The translations under genes were made by a program, and so were the position numbers. Of a stretch of DNA of 64,000 bases, positions 18,582 to 28,131 are shown piece by piece (position 1 is the first letter of the stretch; each line of letters starts with the position of its first letter). The notes beneath the pieces were generated by a model. The model was not told the origin of the DNA and did not search any database. It was given only the letters and a program-made list of their open reading frames with translations. Source of the stretch: Crocinitomicaceae bacterium (GTDB taxonomy: Bacteria; Bacteroidota; Bacteroidia; Flavobacteriales_D; Crocinitomicaceae); assembly GCA_028689775.1 (NCBI GenBank), contig JAQVCM010000008.1, positions 114,461 through 178,460 of the forward strand. The letters run 5' to 3'.

Positions 18582-19214
18582 CTATTGAATCATTTGTAGA
18601 ACCTCTTTCAACTCACTTAAAATAAGTGCTGTTGCTCCCCAAATTTTCTTTTCGTTGATTAAAAAACAAGGAATATCTTTGTATAAGCGATCTCCTTGGA
18701 TGTCAATTTCCATTTTTGATATGGTGCCATCGTGTAATAAATCAACAACGCTGATGCTGAATATAGCAGATACTTCTCGTTCGTCTTTTACGAAATTTGG
18801 AATTTGATCGTAATAAAATAAGTACGGTTCAACGTGGAAATTGCTAACAGGAATATATACGGGTGTCATTTGACCTAGAAAAGCTGCTTCTTCTAAAGAG
18901 ATTCCAATTTCTTCTTTACATTCCCGCATGGCGGTGGCTTTTAAATCTTCATCTTCTAAATCTCTCTTTCCTCCTGGAAAACTGATTTGACCTCCGTGCG
19001 CACCGATGTAGTCTGGTCGTTGAATTAAAACAATTTCGTGGTTTTCACTCGTTTTGTACATCACAATGGCAACTGCTGATTCACGTATGTTAGTTGCTTT
19101 CTTTTTCGCTTCGCTCGATAAGTTTCTGCCACTCGGATTCATCGGTATATGTGCGTTTTCACCGGGAAGACTATTGGAGATGGCAGCGTGAATTTTTGCT
19201 TCAAATTCATTCAT
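18582..19214 (-). CDS. NUDIX hydrolase of the CoA pyrophosphatase (NudL) type
   Basis: Predicted to hydrolyse the pyrophosphate of coenzyme A or its derivatives, leaving 3',5'-ADP and a phosphopantetheine. Length is 210 residues. The NudL signature appears as HGGQISFPGGK (73-83), followed by the catalytic RECKEEIG (97-104) of the NUDIX box with the metal-binding glutamates. The substrate is inferred from the signature; other NUDIX substrates are possible. It is a single gene, convergent with the candidate small RNA. Confidence 0.85.
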   Translation of the reverse strand: MNEFEAKIHAAISNSLPGENAHIPMNPSGRNLSSEAKKKATNIRESAVAIVMYKTSENHEIVLIQRPDYIGAHGGQISFPGGKRDLEDEDLKATAMRECKEEIGISLEEAAFLGQMTPVYIPVSNFHVEPYLFYYDQIPNFVKDEREVSAIFSISVVDLLHDGTISKMEIDIQGDRLYKDIPCFLINEKKIWGATALILSELKEVLQMIQ

Positions 19215-19404
19215 GAAAGCAGATTTTAACTTTTTAGATCTTGTTGTTTTTCATTCTTATTTTTATTCAGATAAGAACTGAAAAATTCCTTCACATGAAG
19301 ATAATCATTTTATCGAATTTATAAAGGATGTTGAACCTTTCTCATTTTATCTTTCAATGGTTTCATTTGTTATTCGTTTTTTATCGACCAAGAATGATTT
19401 TTAT

Positions 19405-19412
19405 TAACTTTG
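19405..19412 (+). promoter_or_regulatory. -7 element for trhO-lgt-lnt
   Basis: TAACTTTG matches TAnnTTTG and lies 29 bases before the trhO start. No TTG is seen at the expected -33 position. Confidence 0.5.
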
Positions 19413-19441
19413 CACATCTTTAATTAAAAAAAAAACATAGC

Positions 19442-20524
19442 ATGCAACTGTGGAATACATTAAGTAAAGAGGAATTGGTGAAGAAATTAAATGAAAGTGG
19501 TCACGAATTTGTGACAGTTTCATTTTATCATTATGTTCAAATACCAAATCCTCAATTGTTTAGAGACCATTTGTTTGGTCAATGGTCAAAAATCGATGTG
19601 GTAGGCCGTACCTACGTAGCACACGAAGGAATCAACGCTCAGATTTCAGTTCCAATTACTCATTTTGAAAGATTCAGAGATGAATTAAATGACATTGAGT
19701 TTTTAAATGGAATTCGTTTAAACATCGCAGTAGATGATGCGGGTATTGAACATCCTTTTTTGAAGTTGAAAATCAAAGTAAGAAACAAGATTTTAGCGGA
19801 TGGTTTGAATGACCAGACCTTTGATGTTACCAACAAAGGAAAGCATTTAAGTGCTTTAGAATTCAATGAGTTAACAGCTGATCCGAATACCATTTTAATT
19901 GATTTTAGAAATCACTACGAAAGTGAAGTAGGATATTTCAAAGGTGCATTAACGCCAGACGTAGATACATTTAGAGAATCGTTGCCGATCATTGAAGAGA
20001 CCATTCTCAAAGGAAATGAAGATAAAAACATCGTGATGTATTGCACCGGAGGAATTCGCTGTGAAAAAGCTTCTGCTTGGTACAAACACAGAGGTTTTAA
20101 AAATGTTCACCAATTGGAAGGTGGAATTATCAAGTATGCGAACGATTGTGAAGCATTGGGTGTAGAAAATAGATTCATTGGTAAAAACTTTGTTTTTGAT
20201 GAACGAAGAGGAGAACGAATTACCGAAGAAATCGTAGCAAATTGCCATCAATGTGGTGAACCGAGTGATACGCACACCAATTGCTTGAACGATGGCTGTC
20301 ATTTGTTATTCATTCAATGTGAAAAATGCAAAACTGAATTTGACAATTGCTGTTCTGCTGAATGTCGTGAAATTCACCATTTGCCTTTAGATGAACAACG
20401 AGAATTGCGAAAAGGGCATCAAATCAGCAATAAGATATTTAAAAAAGGAAGATCTGAAAAGTTAATTTTCAAGCAGAATAAAGAAAAACCAGTATCTTTC
20501 GTAACTGAATTAAAACCAGAATAA
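19442..20524 (+). CDS. trhO: tRNA uridine-34 hydroxylase TrhO (rhodanese family, YceA-like)
   Basis: Installs 5-hydroxyuridine at wobble position 34 of certain tRNAs. The N-terminal ferredoxin-like part (about 1-130) is followed by a rhodanese domain with the active-site loop CTGGIRCEK (201-209, catalytic Cys201). A cysteine-rich C-terminal segment (about 267-316) includes pairs CHQC, CEKC and CCSAEC. The 360-residue length fits the family. The stop is followed after two bases by the lgt start, so translation is probably coupled. Confidence 0.9.
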   Translation: MQLWNTLSKEELVKKLNESGHEFVTVSFYHYVQIPNPQLFRDHLFGQWSKIDVVGRTYVAHEGINAQISVPITHFERFRDELNDIEFLNGIRLNIAVDDAGIEHPFLKLKIKVRNKILADGLNDQTFDVTNKGKHLSALEFNELTADPNTILIDFRNHYESEVGYFKGALTPDVDTFRESLPIIEETILKGNEDKNIVMYCTGGIRCEKASAWYKHRGFKNVHQLEGGIIKYANDCEALGVENRFIGKNFVFDERRGERITEEIVANCHQCGEPSDTHTNCLNDGCHLLFIQCEKCKTEFDNCCSAECREIHHLPLDEQRELRKGHQISNKIFKKGRSEKLIFKQNKEKPVSFVTELKPE

Positions 20525-20526
20525 TT

Positions 20527-21354
20527 TTGATTGGAGCAATAGATTGGAACGTAACATCTGAACTCATTGAGGGTTGGGCAACACCGAATAAATATGGACT
20601 ACTTTTCGTCTCAGGATTAATCCTTGGATACTTGGTGATGAAAAGGATGTTTAAGCGTGAAGGAATTCCCGAAGATCAACTGGAAAAATTATTGATTTAT
20701 GTTGTTTTTGCAACGATTATTGGTGCAAGATTGGGTCACGTTTTTTTCTACGATTGGCCTTCTTATCGCGAACATCCAATCGATATATTTAAAGTATGGG
20801 AAGGCGGACTTGCTTCACACGGCGCTGCAGTTGCCATCATTATTGCACTCGTTTTCTATTCCAAAAAAGTTTCGCATCGACCGATTATGTGGATTCTGGA
20901 TCGCGTAGTCATTCCGGTTGCGATTGGTGCTACCTTCATTCGTCTTGGAAACTTGGTAAATCATGAAATTATCGGGAAACCATCTGATTTGCCTTGGGCT
21001 TTTATTTTCAATCACGCAGGAATGGAATACGAAATCAATGGACAACAAGTTCCGCGTCATCCAGCTCAGTTGTATGAATCGATTTATTATTTTTTCACCT
21101 TCCTTTTCTTGCTTTATTTGTACTGGAAAACAAACGCAAGACTTCGTCAAGGAGTTTTGTTTGGAACCTTTATGATTGTACTTTGGTTTGGTCGTTTTAT
21201 GATCGAATTTGTAAAAGAAGGTCAAACTGAACGCGATCATTTTGGAGTTTTAAATACAGGACAATTACTCAGTATTCCGTTGATTATTGCGGGAATTGTC
21301 ATTTTATACCTGGGATTGAAAAAGAAGGTAGTTGATGAAAAATCAATTTCTTAA
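20527..21354 (+). CDS. lgt: Prolipoprotein diacylglyceryl transferase
   Basis: Inner-membrane enzyme that attaches diacylglycerol from phosphatidylglycerol to the lipobox cysteine, the first step of lipoprotein maturation. Family features are the GGLASHGA stretch (93-100), the signature IRLGNLVNHEIIG (138-150) and RHPAQLYES near 185. It has about seven hydrophobic segments and 275 residues. The only start that keeps the conserved N-terminus is a TTG at 20527, two bases after trhO; the first in-frame ATG would remove a membrane segment. lnt follows 41 bases later. Confidence 0.94.
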   Translation: MIGAIDWNVTSELIEGWATPNKYGLLFVSGLILGYLVMKRMFKREGIPEDQLEKLLIYVVFATIIGARLGHVFFYDWPSYREHPIDIFKVWEGGLASHGAAVAIIIALVFYSKKVSHRPIMWILDRVVIPVAIGATFIRLGNLVNHEIIGKPSDLPWAFIFNHAGMEYEINGQQVPRHPAQLYESIYYFFTFLFLLYLYWKTNARLRQGVLFGTFMIVLWFGRFMIEFVKEGQTERDHFGVLNTGQLLSIPLIIAGIVILYLGLKKKVVDEKSIS

Positions 21355-21395
21355 TCTATAAAAACAGTATTTTATCCACTTTTAATTTTCTAAAT

Positions 21396-23012
21396 ATGTT
21401 TCAGCTGAATAAAAAGCGCAGGTTCCTTTTAAGTATTGTCAGTGGATTGATGATGGTTTTAGCTTTTCCGTATACGGGAAGCATTTTTCCATTGATTTTC
21501 ATTGCTTTGGTTCCGCTCTTGTTGGTTGAAAATCACATTTATGTCAACAGGTTGAGACCGAGTAATGTGTTTGTTCATAGTTACATTACATTTTTCATTT
21601 ACAACCTCGGTACAACCTATTGGATTTGGTATGCCAGTCCGGAAGGTGCTATTTTTGCCTTCATTCTGAATTCATTGATTATGGCGTTGGTGTTTCAGTT
21701 GTTTCACTTCACCAAACGAAGCGCAGGACCCGTAGTTGGAATGTTGGCTTTGGTTATTTACTGGATTGGTTTCGAATACATTCATTATCACTGGGAACTT
21801 TCTTGGCCTTGGCTGAATCTCGGAAATACGTTTGCAAATCAGCCGCAGTTGGTGCAATGGTACAGTCTTTTCGGTGTTTTGGGTGGAACATTTTGGATTC
21901 TCCTCACAAACCTTTTTGTCTTTAAAATAGTACAATCCGTTTTCATTCAAAAACAAGCTTGGAATCAACAAAAGAAAACACTTGGTGGATTAGCGCTAAT
22001 CTTGGTGATTCCAATCACATTTTCATTGGTACAATACGCAACTTATCAAGAGCAAGGAATAGATACCGAAATTGTAATTACGCAACCCAACATCGATCCA
22101 TACAACGAAAAGTTCACTGGAAGTGTAGAACAACAATTGAACACCATTTGTGATTTGGCAGACGAGCAAGCAACGGATCAAACTGATTTTGTGATTGCCC
22201 CCGAAACTGCTTTGCCTTTTTCATTTTACGAAGAAGAGGTAAAACGAATCATTTATTATCCGTATTTGGTAGATCGCAAAGCGAAATGGCCGAACGCATC
22301 TTTGTTGATTGGTGCATCTACGCAGCGTTATTTTAAGTACAAACGTTCCAGAGCTTCTATGAAAATCGACGGCGGTCCAGGCTATGAGGAATATTACAAT
22401 TCTTCCATGTTGATCGATCATTTGGATAGACCTTCTTTCATTCACAAATCCAAATTGGTTTTAGGAGTAGAGAAAGTTCCGTTTTCAAACATTTTTCCGT
22501 TCTTGGAAACCTTGGCGATTAAAAATGGTGGAACAAGCGGAACATTGGGCGTTGAAAATTCACCGCAAGTCTTTAGATCAAAAGGAATTATTTTCGCTCC
22601 CGTGATTTGCTATGAATCCATTTATGGAGAATTTATCGCCGAACAATGCAAGAAAGGAGCAGAGTTGATCTTTGTGATTACCAATGACGGTTGGTGGCAA
22701 GATTCACCAGGATACAAACAACACATGGCTTTTTCCAGATTGCGTGCAATAGAAAATAGAAAAAGTGTTGCAAGATCGGCCAATACCGGAACTTCTTGTT
22801 TTATCAATCAACGCGGAGATGTACTTCAAGCTTCCGATTATTGGGTAAAAACAAGCATGAAAGAAACGCTGAAACGCAATTCAAACAAAACGTTTTACAC
22901 CAAATTTGGAGACTTTGCAGGAAAATCATTTGCATTGGTTTCTGTCATTCTTTTCATCATGGCATTGATCAAACGATTTGCCAAATCAAGAGGGGATTGG
23001 GAAAAGAAATAA
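21396..23012 (+). CDS. lnt: Apolipoprotein N-acyltransferase
   Basis: Last step of lipoprotein maturation: acylates the amino group of the lipidated cysteine. About 215 N-terminal residues are hydrophobic helices. A periplasmic carbon-nitrogen hydrolase domain follows with the Glu-Lys-Cys triad: Glu270 in APETALPFSF, Lys in HKSKLVLG (351 or 353) and Cys405 in PVICYES. A closing transmembrane helix ends the 538 residues. It forms one operon with trhO and lgt. The many lipoprotein genes in this window are its likely substrates. Confidence 0.93.
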   Translation: MFQLNKKRRFLLSIVSGLMMVLAFPYTGSIFPLIFIALVPLLLVENHIYVNRLRPSNVFVHSYITFFIYNLGTTYWIWYASPEGAIFAFILNSLIMALVFQLFHFTKRSAGPVVGMLALVIYWIGFEYIHYHWELSWPWLNLGNTFANQPQLVQWYSLFGVLGGTFWILLTNLFVFKIVQSVFIQKQAWNQQKKTLGGLALILVIPITFSLVQYATYQEQGIDTEIVITQPNIDPYNEKFTGSVEQQLNTICDLADEQATDQTDFVIAPETALPFSFYEEEVKRIIYYPYLVDRKAKWPNASLLIGASTQRYFKYKRSRASMKIDGGPGYEEYYNSSMLIDHLDRPSFIHKSKLVLGVEKVPFSNIFPFLETLAIKNGGTSGTLGVENSPQVFRSKGIIFAPVICYESIYGEFIAEQCKKGAELIFVITNDGWWQDSPGYKQHMAFSRLRAIENRKSVARSANTGTSCFINQRGDVLQASDYWVKTSMKETLKRNSNKTFYTKFGDFAGKSFALVSVILFIMALIKRFAKSRGDWEKK

Positions 23013-23043
23013 GAAACCTATAGCAAGATACTTTGCAATCGCG

Positions 23044-23766
23044 TTAACGAAACTTAAAGTTTAATCCCAAAGATACAAACGGTTGTTCCTGTCTAAAATT
23101 GATATCCGTTACATTAAAACTGTAACCATATTGCAATTGTAATTTGATTCTCTCAAACCCTCCTTTGATTGTTAATGCTGGTTCTATCAAGATGTTTGAC
23201 GCATGATCTCGCAGATAATCGGTTTGTTGTTTGTTGTCAAAATACAAATCTCCATTTATTTTATCGTAGGAAAGATGTACAAATCGGGAGGATAATGCTA
23301 TGGTAAAATAGTCTGTTTTGTAGCCAATGTTGGGTTGGATTCCAATTCTGAGAAGATTGGCAGCTATTTTTCCTGTTGAAGTAGGATAGTCTGTTAATGT
23401 GGATGGTAAGTGATTTTCCATCGATCCAATTCCTACAATTCCGTAGGTTTCAAAAATCCAATTTTCGGATTGATTGATTTTCGTGAAATATCCAGCACCT
23501 AATTCGATGAACTTTCCAGAACCTCCATTTCCATTGTCTAAATTAGCTGGGATGAATAATCCACCATTGGCTTTTAAACCAAGATGTTCAGTTACAGCGT
23601 AAGCGCCCTGAAACTCTACTTTCTCACCACTTCCAGCCAAGGTTAAATCAATCTCACCTTTTTCTGAAAGTAAAGGTACATTTTGTGTGTTTGAAACGTA
23701 GTATTTCGGACTACATGCGGTTAAACTGAGTATTCCGATTCCGATTATAATTCCTGAAATTTTCAT
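23044..23766 (-). CDS. Lipoprotein of unknown function
   Basis: 240 residues with a lipobox LTAC (Cys18) after a hydrophobic N-terminus. The mature part has many alternating short strands (EGGY/GLKANGGL-type) and ends LNFKFR, like a small outer-membrane beta-barrel or porin-like protein. I do not recognise a named family. It is convergent with lnt and has no operon partner. Confidence 0.65.
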   Translation of the reverse strand: MKISGIIIGIGILSLTACSPKYYVSNTQNVPLLSEKGEIDLTLAGSGEKVEFQGAYAVTEHLGLKANGGLFIPANLDNGNGGSGKFIELGAGYFTKINQSENWIFETYGIVGIGSMENHLPSTLTDYPTSTGKIAANLLRIGIQPNIGYKTDYFTIALSSRFVHLSYDKINGDLYFDNKQQTDYLRDHASNILIEPALTIKGGFERIKLQLQYGYSFNVTDINFRQEQPFVSLGLNFKFR

Positions 23767-23898
23767 ATTGTTTGCTGATTAGATTCGTATTAATTTATCA
23801 GGCAAGTTATTGAAATTAGAATCGGCTCGTGAATATTTTAAGGATTATTATGAAATTAGAATCAAGGAGTTATGTATTTTTATTCTGTTAAAAGAAGG

Positions 23899-24669
23899 CT
23901 ATTTCAGTCTTAAGACAATTCCAAATGTACTGCTGAAAGTAAAGTCGCGAACCGTCTCAGGAGGTCTTGAATCGTAAAAACCGGTTAACTCAAATTTAAA
24001 ATCAACCCGTTTTTTCATTTTAAATAAATACGTGTATTGACCTGAAATTCGAAAGTCTTTAAAGTCTGCTAAACTGGGTTGATAATAGGTTGCTGCCGTG
24101 AATGAATAGGTGGGACGATTGATAAACCAAGACAAGTAATTACTCCATCGAAACGTGTTGTTGTAGGTATTTGTGGGGTCTCGCTGAATTTCTTCGTACT
24201 CAAAAAACACAGAAGATCCCGCAAAAAATTTACTCTCTTTTTGATCGTAAAACTTCCATCTCAAACCTGTACCAACTAAGGTTCTAAGTTTTTGTAAAAG
24301 CAATTGATTGTACTGAACTTGCGAATAACTTTCCCATTTCCACGGACCATTTTTAATGCGATAAGCATACCGAGCATGCGCCATTCCTGAGTTAGCATAG
24401 ACGATTCTACCTCCAGAATAACGCAAATCACTCATCACGAGGTAATAGTGCTTTCTTGTTTTATATTGAATCAGATGTTTGAAATTCAATGCAAATAAGA
24501 GGTCTTTGGTTTGTTGCGCTGAAAAGGAAGCTTCTACGGTTCCACTCCAACCAGAAGTATCGTCATATATTCGTTTGTTTTCAATATTCACAACTTGCGT
24601 TTGTCCTTCGTTGAAAATGAAAAGGCAAGGAAGTAGTAGGAGAGCAGACTTTAATTTTAAATACAACAT
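23899..24669 (-). CDS. DUF481-like secreted outer-membrane protein
   Basis: 256 residues starting MLYLKLKSALLLLPCLFIFN, a signal peptide. The frame is open for 34 further codons upstream, but these overlap the end of the lptF/lptG-type gene and would displace the signal peptide. The body contains repeated aromatic beta-strands (GLRWKFYDQKESKFFAG, FFEYEEIQRDPTN, FRWSNYLSWF) resembling DUF481 proteins, thought to be outer-membrane barrels. It follows the permease gene by 10 bases, so the two are probably cotranscribed. Confidence 0.65.
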   Translation of the reverse strand: MLYLKLKSALLLLPCLFIFNEGQTQVVNIENKRIYDDTSGWSGTVEASFSAQQTKDLLFALNFKHLIQYKTRKHYYLVMSDLRYSGGRIVYANSGMAHARYAYRIKNGPWKWESYSQVQYNQLLLQKLRTLVGTGLRWKFYDQKESKFFAGSSVFFEYEEIQRDPTNTYNNTFRWSNYLSWFINRPTYSFTAATYYQPSLADFKDFRISGQYTYLFKMKKRVDFKFELTGFYDSRPPETVRDFTFSSTFGIVLRLK

Positions 24670-24679
24670 GCTTGAATTT

Positions 24680-25777
24680 CTATTTTGGAGCAATTTTATA
24701 TAAATACAAACCAACAATCCCGAACAATATATTCGGAATCCAGACCGCCAGCTGTGTTGATAAACCAACATTAATTGCTGCTACGGTGGTTACTTTCATT
24801 GCAAAGATATAGATAAATACAAATCCCAGTCCGACGGCGATGTTGGCACCGATTCCTCCACGTGTTTTTTTACTGGAAACTGCCACACCAATCAGCGTGA
24901 GCACATACGTTGCAAACGGGTACGAAGTTCTTCTGTACAATTCAATTTCGTACATCGGAACACTTCCTGAACCTTTCGCTTTTTCTTTTGCAATGAACTC
25001 TTTCAGTTCTGAATAACTCATCGTTTCTGACCGATTATCTCGAATTGCAAGTTCTTCTATTTGGAATTGAAAACTGGTGTCTTTTTTATCTCCAGCGATT
25101 ATTAGATCTTGAATTGCTTCGTTTTTATCTCCATTGGAATGAATCTTTCGAACATAATAATCATTGATGGTCCACTTTTTTGTTCCGGGTTTATTGGTTG
25201 CTGAAGTTGCTGATAGATACGAAACTACTTTTCCGTCTTTCGACCAGTTTTCGATTTTCAAACCAAAAACTACATCATTGTCACTGGCGTAATTGTCAAA
25301 ATACACGTATTGATTTCCTGGAAATTCAGCATGGAAGTTTTCAACGTAAATCCGATCACGATAAAAGCGCTCCTCAAAATCCAGTCGCTTTTGATTGGAA
25401 AGAGGTACGATGAAATGATTGAGGATTAATGAAATCAGCATCAAGAATGTAGCAGCAATCATGTACGGTCGCATGATGCGTGTAAAAGGTCTTCCGCTAA
25501 ACATCATCGGGATGATTTCAGAATCTTGCGCCATTTTCGCTGTGAACCAAATGACAGAAACGAAAATGATCATCGACGAAAAGGTGTTTCCGTAGAAAAC
25601 TAAAAAGTTGAGGTAGTAATCGAAAATAATTGCCTTTACGGGTGCTTTGTTTCCAATTAGTTCACTTAATTTTTCTGATATATCAAACACCATCGCCAGA
25701 AGCATGATGATTCCCAACATGAAAAAGAAGGTTGTTAGGAATTTTTTAATGATGTATATATCAAACTTTTTAAGCAT
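24680..25777 (-). CDS. LPS export permease of the LptF/LptG (YjgP/YjgQ) family
   Basis: Inner-membrane subunit of the LptB2FG exporter. It has the expected layout: three N-terminal membrane helices (about 10-30, 55-80, 100-125), a periplasmic beta-jellyroll (about 135-270) and three C-terminal helices. Length is 365 residues. Whether it is LptF or LptG cannot be decided from the sequence alone. It is placed three bases after tgt, an order (tgt then permease) that I recall in other Flavobacteriales. Its ATPase partner is encoded at 54-788. Confidence 0.88.
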   Translation of the reverse strand: MLKKFDIYIIKKFLTTFFFMLGIIMLLAMVFDISEKLSELIGNKAPVKAIIFDYYLNFLVFYGNTFSSMIIFVSVIWFTAKMAQDSEIIPMMFSGRPFTRIMRPYMIAATFLMLISLILNHFIVPLSNQKRLDFEERFYRDRIYVENFHAEFPGNQYVYFDNYASDNDVVFGLKIENWSKDGKVVSYLSATSATNKPGTKKWTINDYYVRKIHSNGDKNEAIQDLIIAGDKKDTSFQFQIEELAIRDNRSETMSYSELKEFIAKEKAKGSGSVPMYEIELYRRTSYPFATYVLTLIGVAVSSKKTRGGIGANIAVGLGFVFIYIFAMKVTTVAAINVGLSTQLAVWIPNILFGIVGLYLYKIAPK

Positions 25778-25780
25778 TTA

Positions 25781-26911
25781 TTACAACCTCGTTTTTAGTT
25801 TTTTTACTTGAATTTCTTTCCATTCACTGAAAGTTCCGTCCAAGATACGTTTTCTTGCTTCTTTCATCAAAGATACATAGAAACCAAGGTTGTGAATGGT
25901 CGCAATTTGGATTCCTAAATTTTCTTTTGATTTGATCAAGTGACGTAAATAGGATTTTGTGTAGAAACTATCCACATAAGTCGTGCCGTTTGGATCTAAC
26001 ATGGAATAATCTTTTTCCCATTTTTCATTTTTAATGTTGATGGTTCCTTCAGAAGTAAACAACATTCCGTGACGTGCATTCCGAGATGGCATCACGCAGT
26101 CAAACATATCAATACCCATAGCAACACATTCCAACAAGTTGATTGGTGTTCCAACGCCCATTAAATAACGTGGTTTTTCTTTTGGCAAGATTCCACAAAC
26201 CAAATCCGTCATGCTGTACAAATCGTCATCTGGTTCTCCTACTGATAAACCACCGATTGCATTTCCAACACTGTCGTAAGCTGCAATTGTTTCTGCTGAT
26301 TTTGCTCTCAAATCTTTGTAAACACTTCCTTGTACAATTGGAAATAAAGCTTGGTCGAAACCATATTTAGACTCCGTTCTGTCCATTTGTTCAAAACATC
26401 TTTTCAACCAACGGTGCGTCATGTCCATGGAACGTTTCGCATAATGATAATCGCATGGGTATGGCGTACACTCATCAAAAGCCATGATGATATCACCACC
26501 GATTGTACGTTGAATATCAATCGCAACTTCTGGCGAGAAGAAGTGATAACTACCATCGTAAACCGATTTAAATTTCACACCTTTCTCCGTAATTTTACGT
26601 GCATCAGAAAGTGAATATACTTGATATCCGCCTGAATCTGTCAAAATTGGACCATCCCAATTCATAAATTTGTGTAAACCGCCAGCACCTTCCAACACTT
26701 CCAAGCCAGGACGAAGGTATAAATGATAGGTATTTCCTAAAATAATTTGAGCTTGAATATCATTGACCAATTCATGTTGGTGAACACCTTTTACGGTTCC
26801 TGCGGTACCAACCGGCATAAACATCGGAGTTTCAATGATTCCGTGATCTGTATGCAGTACTCCCGCACGTGCATTTGTTCTGTTATCTGTATGTTGTAAA
26901 TCGAAGTGCAT
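25781..26911 (-). CDS. tgt: Queuine tRNA-ribosyltransferase
   Basis: Exchanges guanine-34 for preQ1 in tRNAs with GUN anticodons. Length is 376 residues, exactly that of the bacterial family, when starting at MHFDLQHTD; a longer frame to 26977 would cross the promoter. The active-site aspartates are in LTDSGGYQVYS (Asp92) and FDCVMPSRNARHG (Asp271). The zinc-site segment DPxCxCxxC of the E. coli enzyme is replaced by DPNGTTYVD (306-314), so three cysteine ligands are missing, while the histidine in TIHN (His340) remains. It is transcribed with the downstream permease. Confidence 0.93.
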   Translation of the reverse strand: MHFDLQHTDNRTNARAGVLHTDHGIIETPMFMPVGTAGTVKGVHQHELVNDIQAQIILGNTYHLYLRPGLEVLEGAGGLHKFMNWDGPILTDSGGYQVYSLSDARKITEKGVKFKSVYDGSYHFFSPEVAIDIQRTIGGDIIMAFDECTPYPCDYHYAKRSMDMTHRWLKRCFEQMDRTESKYGFDQALFPIVQGSVYKDLRAKSAETIAAYDSVGNAIGGLSVGEPDDDLYSMTDLVCGILPKEKPRYLMGVGTPINLLECVAMGIDMFDCVMPSRNARHGMLFTSEGTINIKNEKWEKDYSMLDPNGTTYVDSFYTKSYLRHLIKSKENLGIQIATIHNLGFYVSLMKEARKRILDGTFSEWKEIQVKKLKTRL

Positions 26912-26935
26912 ATCTTTGTTGAAAAATAAAACACG

Positions 26936-26943
26936 CAAAGATA
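26936..26943 (-). promoter_or_regulatory. -7 element for tgt, back to back with the glycosyltransferase promoter
   Basis: TATCTTTG on the minus strand, 25 bases before the tgt ATG. On the opposite strand TTG (26945-26947), 17 bases and CATCTTTG (26965-26972) could drive the glycosyltransferase, so the two promoters sit back to back with start elements about 22 bases apart. Confidence 0.55.
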
Positions 26944-26991
26944 ATTGTATTTGCGGAAGTGTCTCATCTTTGCACAAATGTTATTTGTATA

Positions 26992-28131
26992 ATGGAATTT
27001 ATCCCCGATTTTGATTTAAGCCTTGTTTTCTATTTATTTGTTGCCTTCGCAGTGTTTGCGTTCATACAACTTTTGTATGTTTTGATAATTCACGCAAGGT
27101 TGGCTTTTAACAAAACAGACAAACAACCTGTGAATACCGAAATGCATCCTGTGTCTATTATTATTGCTGCTCGGAATGAGTCTGATAATTTATTTAAGAA
27201 CCTTCCAATTATCTTGGAGCAAAATTATCCGGAGTACGAAGTGATTGTTGTAAACCATCAATCAGTAGATGATTCAAATTACCTGCTAAATGCTTTTCAA
27301 ATGGAATACAGTTATTTGAAAGTCGTAAATGTTGAGAAGAATCAGCATTTGTTGACCGGTAAAAAACTGCCAATAACATTGGGCGTAAAAGCTGCTAAAT
27401 ATGAACACCTTGTTTTTACCGATGCGGATTGTTTACCGAAAAGTAATCTTTGGCTTCAGAAAATGGTAGAGAAGTTTACGGACAAGAAAAGCATCGTTTT
27501 GGGTTTTGGACCGTATCAAGAAGAAAAAGGATTTTTAAATAAAATCATTCGTTTTGATACAATCTTTATCGCTTTGAATTATTTTTCTTTCGCTTTAGCC
27601 AAAATGCCTTACATGGGTGTTGGTCGTAATTTGGCGTATACCAAAGAATTGTTCAACAGTGTAAAAGGATTTAAGTCGCATTATTCCATTTTATCTGGCG
27701 ATGATGATTTATTTATCCAAGAAACAGCAAAGAATAACAATTATGCCATTCAATTGGAGCCTGAATCTTTTTGCTATTCGGAAGCGAAGACGACGTGGAA
27801 GTCTTGGATTCAACAAAAGTCGAGACACTATTCTACTTCTGAGCGTTACAAAGTTATGAATAAAGTGCTGTTAGGAATCTATCCATTGACCTTGTTGATG
27901 TTCTGGATTTCCTTTGTTATTTTGATGTTTGATTCAGAATACAGATGGTTAACCTTATCTTGTTTTGGATTTGTTGTGGCAATCAAATGGTGGATTCAAG
28001 GAAGATGTTTGGTGAAATTAAAAGCGAATAGTTTTATTTTATTACTTCCTTTCTTGGATTTGTTTTATGCCATATTAATACCGACGTTGTTTTATACAAC
28101 AGAAAAATCTACCAATTCGAAATGGAAATAG
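26992..28131 (+). CDS. Family-2 glycosyltransferase, membrane-bound
   Basis: 379 residues. An N-terminal membrane helix (about 8-30) is followed by a GT-A domain: PVSIIIAARNES near 53, the metal-binding DAD in VFTDADCLP, then SGDDDLF and QQKSRH (equivalent of the Q/RxxRW motif). Two or three C-terminal helices close it. This resembles processive or lipid-linked sugar transferases, but acceptor and donor cannot be read from sequence. The GTG-initiated extension to 26959 lies in the promoter, so ATG 26992 is used. It overlaps the sigma-factor gene by 10 bases. Confidence 0.85.
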   Translation: MEFIPDFDLSLVFYLFVAFAVFAFIQLLYVLIIHARLAFNKTDKQPVNTEMHPVSIIIAARNESDNLFKNLPIILEQNYPEYEVIVVNHQSVDDSNYLLNAFQMEYSYLKVVNVEKNQHLLTGKKLPITLGVKAAKYEHLVFTDADCLPKSNLWLQKMVEKFTDKKSIVLGFGPYQEEKGFLNKIIRFDTIFIALNYFSFALAKMPYMGVGRNLAYTKELFNSVKGFKSHYSILSGDDDLFIQETAKNNNYAIQLEPESFCYSEAKTTWKSWIQQKSRHYSTSERYKVMNKVLLGIYPLTLLMFWISFVILMFDSEYRWLTLSCFGFVVAIKWWIQGRCLVKLKANSFILLLPFLDLFYAILIPTLFYTTEKSTNSKWK

